From assembly GCA_050084985.1 (NCBI GenBank), contig JBITNC010000001.1, positions 37,634,001 through 37,698,000 of the forward strand: 64,000 nucleotides of DNA, written 5' to 3'. Position 1 is the first letter of the stretch. The number at the start of each line of letters is the position of its first letter. Shown in pieces: positions 32,720 through 45,180 of the stretch. A program made the translations under genes and the position numbers. This stretch comes from Nageia nagi (lineage: Eukaryota; Pinophyta). The notes under the pieces were generated by a model that was given only the letters and a program-made list of their open reading frames with translations, did no database searches and had not been told where the DNA came from.

Positions 32720-34900
32720 AATGTAGCCTCTTGGTTTGTGAAGAAGAAAGGGGATTGGTGAACAACCCTAACTATCCATTATCAAGATGTACAAGTCCAT
32801 GTTCTTTAGTAGCCTCATTATCCATCTTAATGACCTTTTATCGATGAAATTTTGTATGATATGTCTTAAAGTCTTGCAATTACATGTTAGATGTCCAAAA
32901 ACCCTATGATAATTGCAAAATTCCTCATATCTAAAATTTTTAGGTACACCATTAGGAAATTTAGGCTTAATAATAGGATGAAGTTCAATAATATCTTATT
33001 TTAACAAAATATTAAGCATAATATCAATATGTCATTCAAAGGTGTAAAATTTTGTTAGGCTTAAGATTAGTTTTTTGTTTATGATGTATATTATTTATGT
33101 TAGCTTTTTTATTATTCTCAAGGTTTTGTATTGTCTTTTGATAGGCAAGAGCATTATTATTATGCATAACATCTAATTTTTTAATGCATGTCTCTTTTTT
33201 AAATACAACATCCATCATATGCCCTAATGTCATATCATGATTAGAGATTACCAACAATTTATATACAAGTAACAAAGCATTTGAAAATGTACCTTTTAGA
33301 TCTTGATTAGGCATAGTGATTTTATTAGTAATACATGTCCATACTTGATAAATCTTGAATAAATTGATTAAGAAACTATTTAATTTTACACAAATTCTTG
33401 AAATAACGCTTTTTGCAAATATTATACTTGAAAATTTGCTAAAATTGATAAATTAAATCTTCATACTTGTCAATGCTCTTTTAGGAAGCTTAAAATACCA
33501 TTTCAATGCCTTATCTATAGACTATGTGAGAATAATTTTGGAAGCATATCTTTATCATGCATATATTCCATAGCCTCTTCTTGAAATTTCCTAACATGCA
33601 TCTTAGGATCTTGCAAACCATTGAATTTTGTAAATTTAATACTCTTTTTCCTAGTAATTACTTTACAAGAATTTTATCTATTAATGGCCTCTTCAAGAAA
33701 ATAAGAAATCATCATCATCAATAGTAATTAATTCTAATTTTTGTTTGCATTCCTTAGTTGATACCTATTTTGGAGGAGGTGGAGGGGTTTGAGGTGGAAT
33801 TTGTGCCTTTTTAAGTTCATTTTCTTTGAGTATAGCAAATATACCTATTTAATTTTCTCTTTCATATTCAAGTTTATAAAGCATTTAAACTAAGACATCC
33901 ATTTATTTTTGGCAAGGTTCCAAATGCAAGGTAGCAGTTTCTTGAAATTCATGAAGTTTTTCAACTTTAATATTATGTTCTTCTAATGTCCAATTAATAT
34001 TTGATAAGCATCCTTAATAAACTTGTCAAATTATGCTTGTTAACTCATTATCAAGATTATCATTATCTTGTATAATATTCTTACCTATAGCATACTTACC
34101 TTATGTGATATGGTCAAGTTTTAGAATGAGGTACTCACAACTTATCATCTACATCCTCCATTCTACTATCCTCAACAACTACATTGCATGGAGGTATGTA
34201 GATAACTCAAGAGGAAACTTTTTCTTCAACCTCATCCATGCCATTGATGGCATGTTTGTAGGAAGGTACATCATTAGTGATGTTTATATCAATTGCATGA
34301 GCCCTCTAAGTGCAGATCTTACATTTTCATATGAAAAAAACTATTCAATGATTCTTGGCTATAGAGTTTTCCTCTAAGATATCATAATTTGTTAGAATAT
34401 TAATAATAGTTTTAGCATTATGAGTAATAAAATATTCGAACCTTTTTTATTATATAACACTTCCTATATAGATCTAACATGATAGGAATTCTATCTAATT
34501 AGGAATTTCACCATTACTTTCATCAGAATGACTATTCAAGATAACACTTTCAAATTCATATTGATCAATATTAGCAACAAATTATTGGATTTTCATTAAT
34601 AATATCCATTTTCTTGTAGAGGTTGTAGATTCAATATCACTAGAGCATCATGATGAGGTTCTTTAGAGTATATCAGGATTATGCCTAACACTTATTAGAA
34701 TATCATTGAAATGAACCTTTCCTTTGGATACCTTAGGGTTTTCTACATTAGATCCATCTCTTCAACATAGGTATAGAAAAACCCTATTTTTATCATTTTT
34801 CTAGCTATTATCTTAAGAGCTTTAGGTAAGGGGATAAATAATAGGCAGAATGGATTCATGAATTTTTAAAAGAATGCCCTAGGTTAAGACCTAGGTGTGC
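32720..34900 (-). pseudogene. gag: gag of LTR family 2, copy A
   Basis: It is read on the minus strand from the primer-binding site. Segments seen are MPNQDLKGTFSNALLLVYKL and TCIKKLDVMHNNNALAYQKT (open, 33314-33036). The zinc-knuckle-like end CNYHRVSGHLTCNCKTL and RHIIQNF lie in shifting frames near 32910-32830. These match copy B segment by segment. Frameshifts and stops abound. No pol gene follows; a 0.9-kb spacer and the antisense PMD gene do. Confidence 0.65.
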
Positions 34901-34923
34901 AAGAATGTTGAGTTCACCCAAAA

Positions 34924-35653
34924 TGTAGACCCTAAAATGTGTAAATGCATAAATAAATAAATTTATTTATGCTTACAATAAAAATAAATAACAACTCTAT
35001 ACCAGATTATAAGCAATATACATGAAAAATATAAACCTGGTACAAAGTGGGGCTTTTAGCCAATTTGTATACAATTCTCAAAGTAGAACCATAATGAATC
35101 TTTAGAGGGTTATGATAAAACTTTAGATGATCTCTCAACAAATGTTTACTATAATAGATGCATGAGTCATTCTCTAAAATTTGAACCTCCCGAAACATGA
35201 AGCTACATGCCCATGGATATGTGGATCTTGTATGCCACTGATGGTATAGAAGTGGCAATTTCATGTTGTACATAAGAGAGAGATAATAAATTAAGAGAGT
35301 TAATAAGTTCTCAAAGATAGGTGGCATCAAGAGACACCATAAGTTTTATGTTTGATACAACCACTTATCAAAAGAGATTTGATAGGATGTCAACCTTCAC
35401 CTCCTATATTTATAACCTCAAGGAAATAGAAAGGGATGAAAGTTGACACATAACAATAAAAACTAATCATTTCAATATCAATATAAATTAAAATATGAAC
35501 CATGGTATATGATATTACATTGGCCTTATCACATGGTATTGCAATATAATAGCATTTTATCTTAATTTTTGTATTATTACCTTTTAATCATTTAATGCAT
35601 AAATATATTTATTAAGTAAATAATAAATCATTTTTATATGTATAAAATTTACA
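34924..35653 (-). repeat. 5' LTR of family 2, copy A
   Basis: On the minus strand it starts TGTAAATTTTATACATATAA and ends TTTTAGGGTCTACA, 730 bp. Directly after it is TTTTGGGTGAACTCAACA, the primer-binding site. A TATA-like ttataaatataggagg lies in the middle (plus coordinates about 35400). Start and end match the LTRs at 57278-57971 and 38225-38962. Confidence 0.8.
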
Positions 35654-36250
35654 ACACCTAAAGAAACATTTCAATCCTTTGGAGAAGAAATAACACCTTC
35701 TTGTTGATGGTATTTTCATGCTTAAAGAGGAGTCTATAAAGATTCTCTAGAGAGAAGACTTCCTCTTCATCATCAAGCCTAGTCTCAATAACAATCACTA
35801 AGTGACTAAACTAGGTTGAAGGATTTATAAGATGATGAATATAAGAATTTATATTCATACAATTACATCCATAATCACAACTAATCCTTAGATCAATAAT
35901 CTTATTCAAGTAGATTACCATACCTTTATCTTCCTCTTGAAGAGATTTGCAAGATCTTTTAAAGGATGGTGAACCTCTTAGAAAACTTAGACCCAAGGTA
36001 GATCTTTTAGCCTATCCCATGCTTATTTAGCATATGTTGAGGTTTAAATCATGAGGATAATTTCATATGAAATTCCTTAAAGATCATAAATTTATCAACT
36101 TGTTCTTGTCTTATATACCTCCAATGCTTTAGCTTCCATTGGGCAACTTAATTCTCATTATGGTTTACCATTATTTGCATGCTTGAAGCTCCACTTTCAT
36201 CCTGTGTTACAAAATGCCATTGTTGAAACCATAAAGTATGTGCTTAGGTG
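35654..36250 (-). pseudogene. gag: copia gag fragment
   Basis: The minus strand reads VDKFMIFKEFHMKL, KGMVIYLNKIIDLRI, SYIHHLINPST, FSHLVIVIETRLDDEEEVFS, LENLYRLLFKHENTINKKVL. This matches the copia gag polypeptide domain, where ...L..KFDHVV..IEE....S...L...L..HE...NKKV is the usual ending. It abuts the LTR of family 2 copy A exactly at 35653/35654, so that element probably landed next to or inside it. Confidence 0.7.
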
Positions 36251-38224
36251 CAACTATAATCATAATTTCAAGTATATAATTATTCAACCATCATAAAAAA
36301 TTACATGTAACTAACAAATATTTAACTAATCATCAAGCATTTAACTATCATAACAATTGCAAGTAACCAACCAATATAAAGTAATCATATTTGATATTAT
36401 TTCAATTGAAAGAAACTTTTTCAAATTGTATAAATTAAAAAACAAAATTTACAATTTGTAGATTACAAGTTAGTAGCTTTGTTTGGGTTAGTAATTTGTA
36501 GTTAGCAAATTGTAAGTTAGTGTTATTATATTGTAAGTTCTATTAATGTACTTTGTTTAACACTAAGAGATTATATTTAGTAAGTACTAATTACATTATA
36601 GCTATCATTTGAGTTGATGTTTTGTAGTTAGTGTATTATAAGTATTGATTTAATTTTAATATTTGATGATTATTTAATCACAAAAAAGGAAAGGATAACC
36701 ATACAACAAGGGGTTAGAATTTTCCTTAGTTTAGGGTTAGTTATATAGAAAGTCTTTAAAGCTTTACAACATTCTCAAGTTAACACAAGTCTTAACAACT
36801 TAACATAAAAGAAAGTCAATTAAGACCAATTTGCTTAGGGAAGACTTATTTAATAGGAAGATTCATTTCCTCAATCATAAAAGTATTGGAGTCCATTGTA
36901 TAGCGAGTTTGAAAGTGAAGCATGTGAGTTATGAATTCATTCCTTTATTTGAAAGATTGAACACTTTAGCATTTTATTTTGTATTCTTTTTTCTTATTTT
37001 CTTCCAAATCTTGTTCTTTTTCTCCTGATTGTCTCCATTATTGAAATATGGATGTTTAATTTCCTATGCTTAGAAGAATCATAAAAATACTCTTATTTGC
37101 ATTTCCAAAACAAGGTAGGAACAAGATAAGAAAATACTTACACAAATTGATTATAAATTACTCATATTCAATAATAGTTATTTTAATCATAAGGATTAAT
37201 ATACCTCCTTTAAAAAAAAATAATAATAATGGAAAAAAGTATCCCCCTAATTTTCCCTTAAAGCGTAATAGAATCTCCCCCCTTTTTTTAAAAAAAGTAC
37301 AATATTTCAATGTAAACAATAAGGTTAGAGCAAAGAGTAATATGTGGAAAAATCCATCATAAATTAGTAAAAGAATATATAGCATCCTTCCTTTCCTTTT
37401 TTTATAATAAGTTAAAAATGGTAATCAAGTAAAATTCCCCCTCCTTTTTTTAATAATAATAAAAAAAATCTTCTTTTTAAAAAAAAAAAATATTGAGGTA
37501 AGGGCAAAAAAATTGCCATTTCAATTTGTTTTGTTTTTTTTTTAATTAAAAAAAAGATTATCTTCCATTTTAGAAGAAGAGAGAGTTTAAAAATATATAT
37601 ATAACTAAAAAAAAACTTTGTTGTAATATTTCCTTCAAAATATAAGCAATATACAGATATTGATTTTGAAAAAACAAAAAAAAATATATTCATTTAAAAA
37701 GCTCCATGTTTAAAAAAAATAAACCTCCATTGAATCCCTAATGCATCCATTAATGGGTGTTGTTGTTGCACCAGTTGAGAGGTGGAGTCACCAATTGATT
37801 TTTTTTTTTGAAAAACTTGTATATATTTTAATAACATATTTCTACTTTGAAACATTTTAATTATAAATATTTTTGATAAAAAAACATTTTAATAATTATC
37901 AAATATTTTTAAGAGGAAGTGTATATAATAAAAAACATACCTATTTTTAAACTATACTTCATCCTCAGAAAAATATTTTGCATTATAGAAATTAGAAATA
38001 AGTTTGCAAATTTTAAAACATTATATATAAAAAATTATAAAATTTTTGTGATAAATGTTCATGACAATACATTATTGCTACATGTTTAGCAATTTGTTTT
38101 TTAAAAAAATGTAACTAACAAGAAAAAAATTGTTAGTATATAAAAAATAGCAATAATATATTGTTATTTCTTAAGCAATGTCTCAAAGGAAATGCAGTAT
38201 AATCAAACAATATGTTAGTATCAT
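36251..38224. other. AT-rich DNA with homopolymer runs
   Basis: Poly-A and poly-T runs (37200-37560, 37680-37810) give many chance open frames in both directions. I see no gene. The start (36450-36660) has a degenerate ttgtaagttagt/ttgtagttag repeat. Confidence 0.45.
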
Positions 38225-38962
38225 TTTAGATGCCTAAAAATGATTATTATTTATTTAATAAATCATATTTAGAATTATTAAATGATTTAAAGCAATATTA
38301 CATATATCATGATAAAAGGATGTTATAATGCAATGCCATGTGTTATATTAAATGTATATTATATATCATGGGTTTCATTTTAAAGTATCTTGAATGTAGC
38401 AATGATTATATTATTTTATGAGGTCAACCTTCACTCCTTTTTCATGTCTTTTGTAGGCTATATAAATGGATGTATAGGTTGATCTCCATATATTGAAACT
38501 CTTTTGATATTGATAAAAAACTTTGATAGGTGGTTGTGAAGTGTAATAGTGTATCTGACTCCACTTATCTTGAGAATTTGTTATACTCTAAGTTTTGAAA
38601 TTTTATCTTTGGTACACATCATAATTCAACACATTACCATAGCTAGTGGAGTGCTTTTCTATGTCAGTAGCGTGTGCTTCCCTCAGGCTATTAATAATGT
38701 GTGTCTTCTAGATCAAGGGTTTCAAGCTTGGATGGTTTAGATATTGGTTCATGCACATGAATATTAGCTATGAGGTCATCAGAGTCTAATCCAATCCTCT
38801 AAAGATTCATTTCTATCTTCTTTTGAGTATTTTATACACACTTCATATCAGGTGCACCCTTTTCATGTATATCTATTACAATCTGATATAGTGTCTATTG
38901 TATATTTTAGACTATTTATTTAATTATTTTTATTCATATATTTTAATAATTTATGGTCTACA
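38225..38962 (+). repeat. solo LTR of family 2 with perfect target duplication
   Basis: 738 bp. It starts ttTAGATGCCTAAAAATGA (compare TGTAGATGCCTAAAAATGA at 57278) and ends ATTTATGGTCTACA. It is flanked on both sides by atcat (38220-38224 and 38963-38967), a perfect 5-bp duplication. No primer-binding site or gag follows. It is therefore a solo LTR left by recombination between the two LTRs of one insertion. Confidence 0.9.
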
Positions 38963-39007
38963 ATCATTGAAAACTTTAAAATGAGGAGGGAGAGGAGGTA
39001 TACCAAA

Positions 39008-39577
39008 TGAATATGTTACCTCACAAAATGAAGTAGGAAGATCCTCCAAGGAAGGCTCTCTATGCTAATTGAAAGAAGAGAAGGCTCCTTGACCAATATC
39101 ACCTTGAAAGTATAGTCCTACAAACAAGAACACAACCACACTCATATTATTCATAAAGTATACAAGCAATTATAGTGGTTCCTCTCAAGGTGAGAGTACT
39201 CCACTTGAATCTATAAATCTATTACTTCAAATAATTATAATCGATCTATCACAATCTATCCTCCTACAAACTATGAGCATAAATTTGCCTCATACAAGTG
39301 TTATTAATCCATGAGAGGAGACTCCCATTTATAGCATCATACTCCCTCATGGGCTTAACCTTTTACTAAGGGATAATCCTAGAATCCAATGGAAAAAGTA
39401 TTCCCCTTTTTAACTATGGGATAAACTTTCTCCTACAAGTGGATGAGGGGTACAAAAGTTGCACTTATTTTAATTTCCTAAATATTAAAAGTTATTTATA
39501 ATAATTTTAAGTATTTAGGTAAATTAATCTAATTGAATTAAAATTAGATACTTACTAATGCATTACAAATTCTAAGA
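39008..39577 (-). repeat. copia-type LTR, minus orientation
   Basis: On the minus strand it begins tcTTAGAATTTGTAATGCAT and ends about 39008. It includes a TATA-like gctataaatggg (plus about 39325-39345) and matches the start of the LTR at 23601-24549. The plus-strand bases just below it (ggtatacca) resemble a decayed copia primer site read on minus. No internal region is recognised. Confidence 0.55.
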
Positions 39578-41026
39578 ATAAAATATGGAAGAATACACAA
39601 TGTATGAGAATTGTTTGATAAGATGCATGATTAGATACAATTTCATAGAATGCAAAGATAGGAGGACATCTAATTCATGGCTATAGTCATTATGGCCTTA
39701 AACTCTTTGATCTAATGAATCACTTGGAAATCAACCCTACTATTTTGTATGTATTCTAATTTCGTGTAGCCATGCATGTCTAGTGGATGAGGGTTGTAAA
39801 TACTTTAATAGCATAATGAATCTTATACATTAAATTTATGATGAATCATTATACATTCATTCCCAAATTATTGATCATGCATGTTATTTTGAAGAAAACT
39901 TTAAACTTCATTGTCAATAATGCCATAAAACTTGAATTGGGTGTGTGATGTGTTTGCTTGATGCTTCTATAATAAATAAGAATGTAGGTATAATGCTGCA
40001 TTTTTTTTTGTTGGAGCTTGAAAATGCTCTAACTTATGTTATTTCAAAATATGGGCAACATTTATGCAGAATGTAAAAGAATGCATAAGGCATAACAATT
40101 ATTTGATAAGATGCATGATGTAAACATAGTTTCATGGAATGCAAAAATTGAGGATATGTAAGTCAGGGGTGCAGTAAAGTTGCCCTTAAACTCTTCAATC
40201 TAATTAAGTACTTAGGACCTAAATATGACATCATAATTTTTTATATGGTCAATGTGTATGCAACCATGCAGGTTGGTGGATGTGAGTTGTCTATTCTTGA
40301 ATAACATGAGTGAATCTTATTGCATTAATCTTATGATGAATCCTTATACATGCATTGTTGACCTTTTTAGTTATGTAGTTATCTTGAGTAAGCTTTAAAC
40401 TTCATTATTAAGATACCCATAAAACCTTAAATTACTTGCATGGATTTTTTCTAGTGCTTCTAGATCACATAAGAATGTAGGAATACAAGAATTTTGGTAA
40501 CATTATTTTTTGTTGGAGCCTATAAATGCTCTCTCTTATATTCTTCTTGCAAAATGTAGGTAATATGATGTCAAAATATGGAAGAATACACAGGTAGAGA
40601 ATTATTTGAAAAATTCATGATGTAAATATAGTTTCATGGAATTTAAAATTTGGAGATATTAATTCATGGCTATAGTAAGGATTACCTTAAACTCTTTGTT
40701 TGGAAAAACACTTAGGAATCAACATTGATTGCTTAACTTTTTTATGTGTTCACTTGCATGCAATGATGTAGGTTTAGTGGATGAAGGTTTTATATAATAT
40801 AAATACATGAATAAATATTATTAGATTAGTATTAATATGCATCATTATAGATGCATTTTGACCTTCTTGGTTATGTAGGCTATCTTGAGAAATATTTGAA
40901 CTTCATTGTCAATATGCTCATAAAACTTGAATTAGATGTATGAATGTATCTCTTGGTACTTGTAGATCACAAAAGATGTAAGCACACAAGAATTTATGGT
41001 AATATTAATTTTTTTTGAAAATTATG
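39578..41026 (+). pseudogene. three tandem decayed PPR/E-domain units
   Basis: Three collinear units of roughly 480-500 bp, starting near 39590, 40075 and 40575, each read in shifting frames. Landmarks in the best unit (40075-40560): DVNIVSWNAKIED (the DVVSWNAMI of PLS PPRs), then HAGLVDVSCLFLNNMSESY, YTCIVDLFSYV, MPIKP-like, then SASRSHKNVGIQEF and LLEPINALSYILLAKC. These match the last PPR motifs plus the E motif of organellar RNA-editing factors. The three units repeat the same landmarks, so a C-terminal module has been duplicated. All are heavily broken. Confidence 0.65.
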
Positions 41027-41400
41027 GTTAGGTTTGTTAAAGAATACACTTGGCCCATTATTAGAGTTATTAAAAACCTTCAGTATGCGATGAGTACCAT
41101 ATTGCAACCATGTTTATAGATATATATGCAATATGTGTGATAATTAAGAAGAAAAGGGTTTTATTTGAGGAATTAATATTTATATGAAATGATTGCAAAG
41201 ATATTTAGAGATGGATTTTTATCAGATTTTATGGTTATGAATATGCTAGATATGTGTCCAAAAAGTATAAAAACACGTAAGACCTATTCAAAGTTTGTAA
41301 AAATGCATGATGAAAATAAATTTCTATGGAATGTAATGATAGGAAGATATGTAAAAATAATTTCATGGAGTGCAAGGTGCACCTAGGCTATGTTATTCAG
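41027..41400 (+). pseudogene. PPR repeat fragment
   Basis: An open 65-codon stretch (41189-41386) reads MIAKIFRDGFLSDFMVMNML, DMCPKSIK, FVKMHDENKFLWNVMIGRYV. This follows HxxIIKDGFLSDVxVxNALVDMYxKCG...FDKMxxRNVVSWNVMIxGYV of PLS-class PPR proteins. It continues the PPR remnant upstream. The register is kept, but key residues (YAKCG, VVSW) are changed. Confidence 0.75.
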
Positions 41401-41529
41401 CTTCCAAGGTTTTCTTCTCTCTTTCTATAGTATCACCCACCTATCCAAAAAATATAGAATGAGGGTTTGAATGTATATCTACCTATTTTCATTATTGATA
41501 CTTGGTATAATTAAAAGGCATATCATGTA

Positions 41530-41765
41530 TCATTTTTAAGTAGATTCATAATGTGAATGTTCTTTATATGGTCAACCAATCCAAGAATATTCATATTGTA
41601 AATATATTTGAGTATATTCATATCATGAATGTTCTTGGTACATTCATATCATGAATATTCTTCCACATGGTTGACCTATTTTATGAAAATCACATCATAT
41701 ATGTACCAAGATCATTCATGATGTAAATGTACTAAGAACATTCACATCATGAATATACTAGAATA
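41530..41765. repeat. degenerate repeat of cattcat(atc)atgaat
   Basis: The self-complementary phrase attca(t/c)atcatgaat(g/a)tnct recurs about six times between 41535 and 41760, alternating in orientation-like fashion because the core is near-palindromic. Confidence 0.6.
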
Positions 41766-43019
41766 AATAGAATGATGAGGTGTATAAGGTCCATTAACTA
41801 TTGTTACATTTGCAATGTAAATATTCTTTTACCTTATAGAAGTTGGATGGCCCACTTTTATTGATGATTTATTTTAAAACATATTCAAATGTTTCAATAC
41901 AAAGGAGGTGTTTTTAACGTTGGATATGCTTCACCTTACACATTTTATCTTCCACTAATAAATTATAATACAATTTCTTCCATTATATGGAATGACTTTA
42001 TGGGCATGTGAATCCCATTCTTGTTGTAGGCTTCTAGGTTTACATATGCCATATGTAAGAATAGTACTATAGAGTTAATATAAAGTAATTTTCATGGTGA
42101 ATCTTAAATTAATTATGGTTACTAATTAAATTTTTCCTTTGAAAATTTAATGCAATATTTTACCAAATGCTAGAAGAATAAAAAAAAAAAGATAAAATTT
42201 CATGCATTATTACCTTCTTGTTTAACAACTATCCATTTATTAGTATATGACATATCATTTATTAAACTCATCCATTTACAATGTCATTATATTTATCTTT
42301 TATCTATTACAATCATTTTAATTCTCAATAAATTCATGTCCCACATGAAACATAGACAATGAGAGGCTCACAAAGCCATTTAATAGAAATAATATAAAAC
42401 AATATAAGGAAAATTTAGATAATATTATAATGGTTACATGCTTTGTAGCAACCATGAAATCCCTTATTCCCTTCATGTTCTCAAGTGACTTCTCTCAAAT
42501 TTCTTGACCACCATTATGGGATACATAATATTATTTATAAGATAATAGCTCACACTTCTTGAGAAAGACCTCCATGGGCCCTAATTCTCCTACTCCTCAC
42601 AACCAACAATTACATTTTAAAGAATTTATTTTATCATGTAAAATCTTTAATGTATGTTTTTTTTTAGTTGAAGGTAAATTTATATTAATATTGGTTTTTT
42701 ATATAAGGCCAAAAAACCTCTTACCAAACTTGTTATGATATATCATTGAAAATGTGACTATCTACATTATTCTACATTTCACTTCCATCCTTGGAAGGAT
42801 GATACATCCATATATGGTAACTAAATAGAGAGTATAGATCAATAATGTAAGAAAAAGTGTCAATTTTGATTATATTATTCTTCATATTTTCCATGAATTC
42901 CCACTCAGCCTTGATGATGTTTTCCTACTAATTAGATATTCTATCCAACAAGATACCCTCTAGTAGCCTCTTAATGGTTATTTTAATTCTATGTAAATTC
43001 CAATTTATTTCCCTCTACC
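41766..43019. other. AT-rich intergenic DNA
   Basis: No gene recognised; scattered short protein-like pieces only. Confidence 0.35.
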
Positions 43020-43500
43020 CATGATCATCATCATAGACTCATCTAATAGACTAAAGAATTGCATGAGACTCCCTAAAGTTTGTAGTAGTGAAGCCATACT
43101 ATGGGGGGAGAAGATAGCTAAATTTACTTTTTTATCCCACATTCTTTATTTCTTCAAGTTATTCCTTAGGATCAAATAGAAATGTATTCTTTATATGGAT
43201 CCTTACACTTTCAGCCTCACCTAAAGAAGTCAAAACCTCCACAACATCCTGAATTAAGTCCTTAGAATCAAAAGAGATGATATACATAATAGGATCTTTA
43301 GATGGTGATAAAGGAGGTAAGTGGTAAGGGGGAGAAGGTGCTCAAGTTGGGGAAGTAGTTTTAGCTTTATGAGGTGATGGGGGAGGTGGAGGTGGAGGAG
43401 AGAGAGGGATAGAGATGGGGGTGGGGGTTGAGGAGGAGGTGGCACTACTACATTTGAAGGGTATTGCATCATCCTATGCATCAATGACTAGTGTCTTTTT
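43020..43500 (-). pseudogene. proline-rich reading frame, family unknown
   Basis: One minus-strand frame reads a proline-rich stretch (SIPLSPPPPPPPSPHKAKTT) then SPSKDPIMYIISFDSKDLIQ, DVVEVLTSLGEAESVRIHIK, NTFLFDPKE and SKFSYLLPP, with a few TAA, TAG and TGA breaks, ending near 43020. The plus-strand purine-rich block at 43370-43440 is simply its complement. I do not know the family. Same strand as the fragments at 44462-45180, so they may be one gene. Confidence 0.4.
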
Positions 43501-43868
43501 TTCTCATCAAGTTGGCACCTAACTTGATGCTAGTGGGAGTTTCAATAAATGCATCATGTTTGGAATCATCATATTTTTTTTCTAGCATCAACGTATGCAT
43601 CTATCATGAACATATATTATTTCATGTATAAACACTTTATGTGTTAGGTGATACATCAACTTATTGATAAAAAAATATTTAGGTAAGGGTCATCTCACTA
43701 ATACATAAATCATTATTAAAAGAGTCAATAAAATGATGAAATTGGAGTTAATTTTGGCATCATGTATTAACATAATTAGAATCAATATTAGATGCACTTG
43801 GAGTCAAATTATTAACATAGTAGATAACAAATTTTAGACTCAATTGGAGTAAAATGTTAAATTCATTA
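43501..43868. other. AT-rich spacer
   Basis: Nothing recognised beyond degenerate gcatcatgt/ttagaat repeats leading into the 35-bp array. Confidence 0.4.
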
Positions 43869-44010
43869 GGTATCAAGTCTTAAACACATTAGGTATCAAG
43901 TGTGTAGTCAAATGTTAGAAGTATTAGGTATCAAGTGTGGAGTCAAATGTTGGATGCATGAGGCATCAAGTGTGGAGTCAAATGTTAGATGTATGAGGCA
44001 TCAAGTATGG
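43869..44010. repeat. 35-bp tandem repeat
   Basis: Units at 43897, 43932 and 43967 are exactly 35 bp apart (caagtgtggagtcaaatgtt and on), with a partial fourth at 44002 and a diverged copy before 43897. Confidence 0.9.
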
Positions 44011-44461
44011 CATTATAGTTTAAAAAAAATAAAATGGCATATTTACACTTTATTATTTCCATTTTTTATTTCATTTTTTACATTTAATGCAATCAAAATA
44101 CATAAAATGTAATATAATACATTCAAAATACATTCAATTTTTATTTCAATTTTTAATACATTCCAAATGTAGTAATGTAAAATTTAATTTTAACACATTA
44201 AAAATAAAGAAATTAAAATTTAAACATATAACCATTAAAAACATGCATAATAAAAATAAAACTTAAAACACATTAAAAATAAATAAAATAACACATTAAT
44301 AATAAGTAATATAACAAACATAAATAATTTAAAAATACTAAATTTTCTTAATTATTAGGTATATATAATCCCAATCAATAAAAAATATCTTATGAATGTA
44401 TATGATATTAGTTAAAAAAAGTATCTCATGAATAACACATTCATGCTAATACCTTAAATCC
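44011..44461. other. AT-rich spacer
   Basis: A-rich sequence with acattaaaaataaa-type echoes. No gene seen. Confidence 0.4.
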
Positions 44462-45180
44462 ATCATTCACTATCATGACCACACCTAGTGTACTCATAAT
44501 CACCATGCCTAGTGTACTCATCATCTCTCTCATCATCATCGACATCCATTGTGGCAATTTGCCACCTCTTTCGATCACCCTCCTGTTCACCCTCATGTCC
44601 ACCCTCAAGTCCAACCTCCTACCCTATAAAGAATAATCAACTAAATATTAGTAAATAAGAAAAACTAAAAAATTTATGCAATAATATCAAATAATATAAT
44701 TAATTAAAAAGCATTTAACTCTACTTGCATTTTAGATGCTATCTTCAAGACTAGTACTTGAAAATAATTTTAAGGGTAAATTTCACTTCATCTTTTGAAA
44801 GATACCTACCATATTTATCATACTACAAAACTACATATTTAATTAAATAATATTTTAAATATATAACTATTCACATATAAAATAAATAAATAATTAATAC
44901 ACTTACATATCTTGATTCAATCCCTAATTTTCTTGATTTTTCTAACTTATATGTATATATCATGGATGATGTGTTATATCGATCATGAGCAACTTTTTTG
45001 AAGCATGATGGTTCAGTAGTGGATTTTCTACGTGCTTCCTTCTCCTCCACTTTCTTCATCAAGCTCTTACATACTTTTTATCAACATTATCATGCCTACT
45101 TCCTTTATGTTTATTTTTAGAAGTTCTTTTATTTTATTTTGGATCTTATCTCTCCTCTAATTTAAATTTTTTTCCATCTG
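44462..45180 (-). pseudogene. exon-like pieces of an unknown multi-exon gene
   Basis: The last piece reads EVGLEGGHEGEQEGDRKRWQ then IATMDVDDDERDDEYTRHGD and YEYTRCGHDSE followed by a stop (44640-44462). It is preceded on the minus strand by a pyrimidine-poor ttattctttatag acceptor. An upstream piece (45062-44907) carries EEKEARRKSTTEPSCFKKVA and ends at a GTAAGT donor (44906). Further upstream, K-rich codons reach about 45180. The charged composition suggests a nuclear or transposon-associated protein, but I recognise no domain. Confidence 0.35.

Noticed and set aside
32720-34900. A second pol gene downstream of the family 2 gag
   Set aside because: I looked for YVDD, MPFG, DNG and H2C2 patterns in both copies between gag and PMD and saw none; the 0.9-kb spacer is too short for pol.
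37066-37693. Several open frames on both strands near 37 kb
   Set aside because: They are low-complexity Lys/Asn/Phe/Leu runs from homopolymer-rich DNA with no domain.
43254-43484. Minus-strand open frame starting MMHRMMQYPSNVV
   Set aside because: The overlapping minus-strand frame with SIPLSPPPPPPPSPHKAKTT, running on into SFDSKDLIQDVVEVLTSLGE, is more protein-like; this one is probably its shadow.
43897-44010. CRISPR array
   Set aside because: The 35-bp units are head-to-tail with no unique spacers, and the genome is a plant's.
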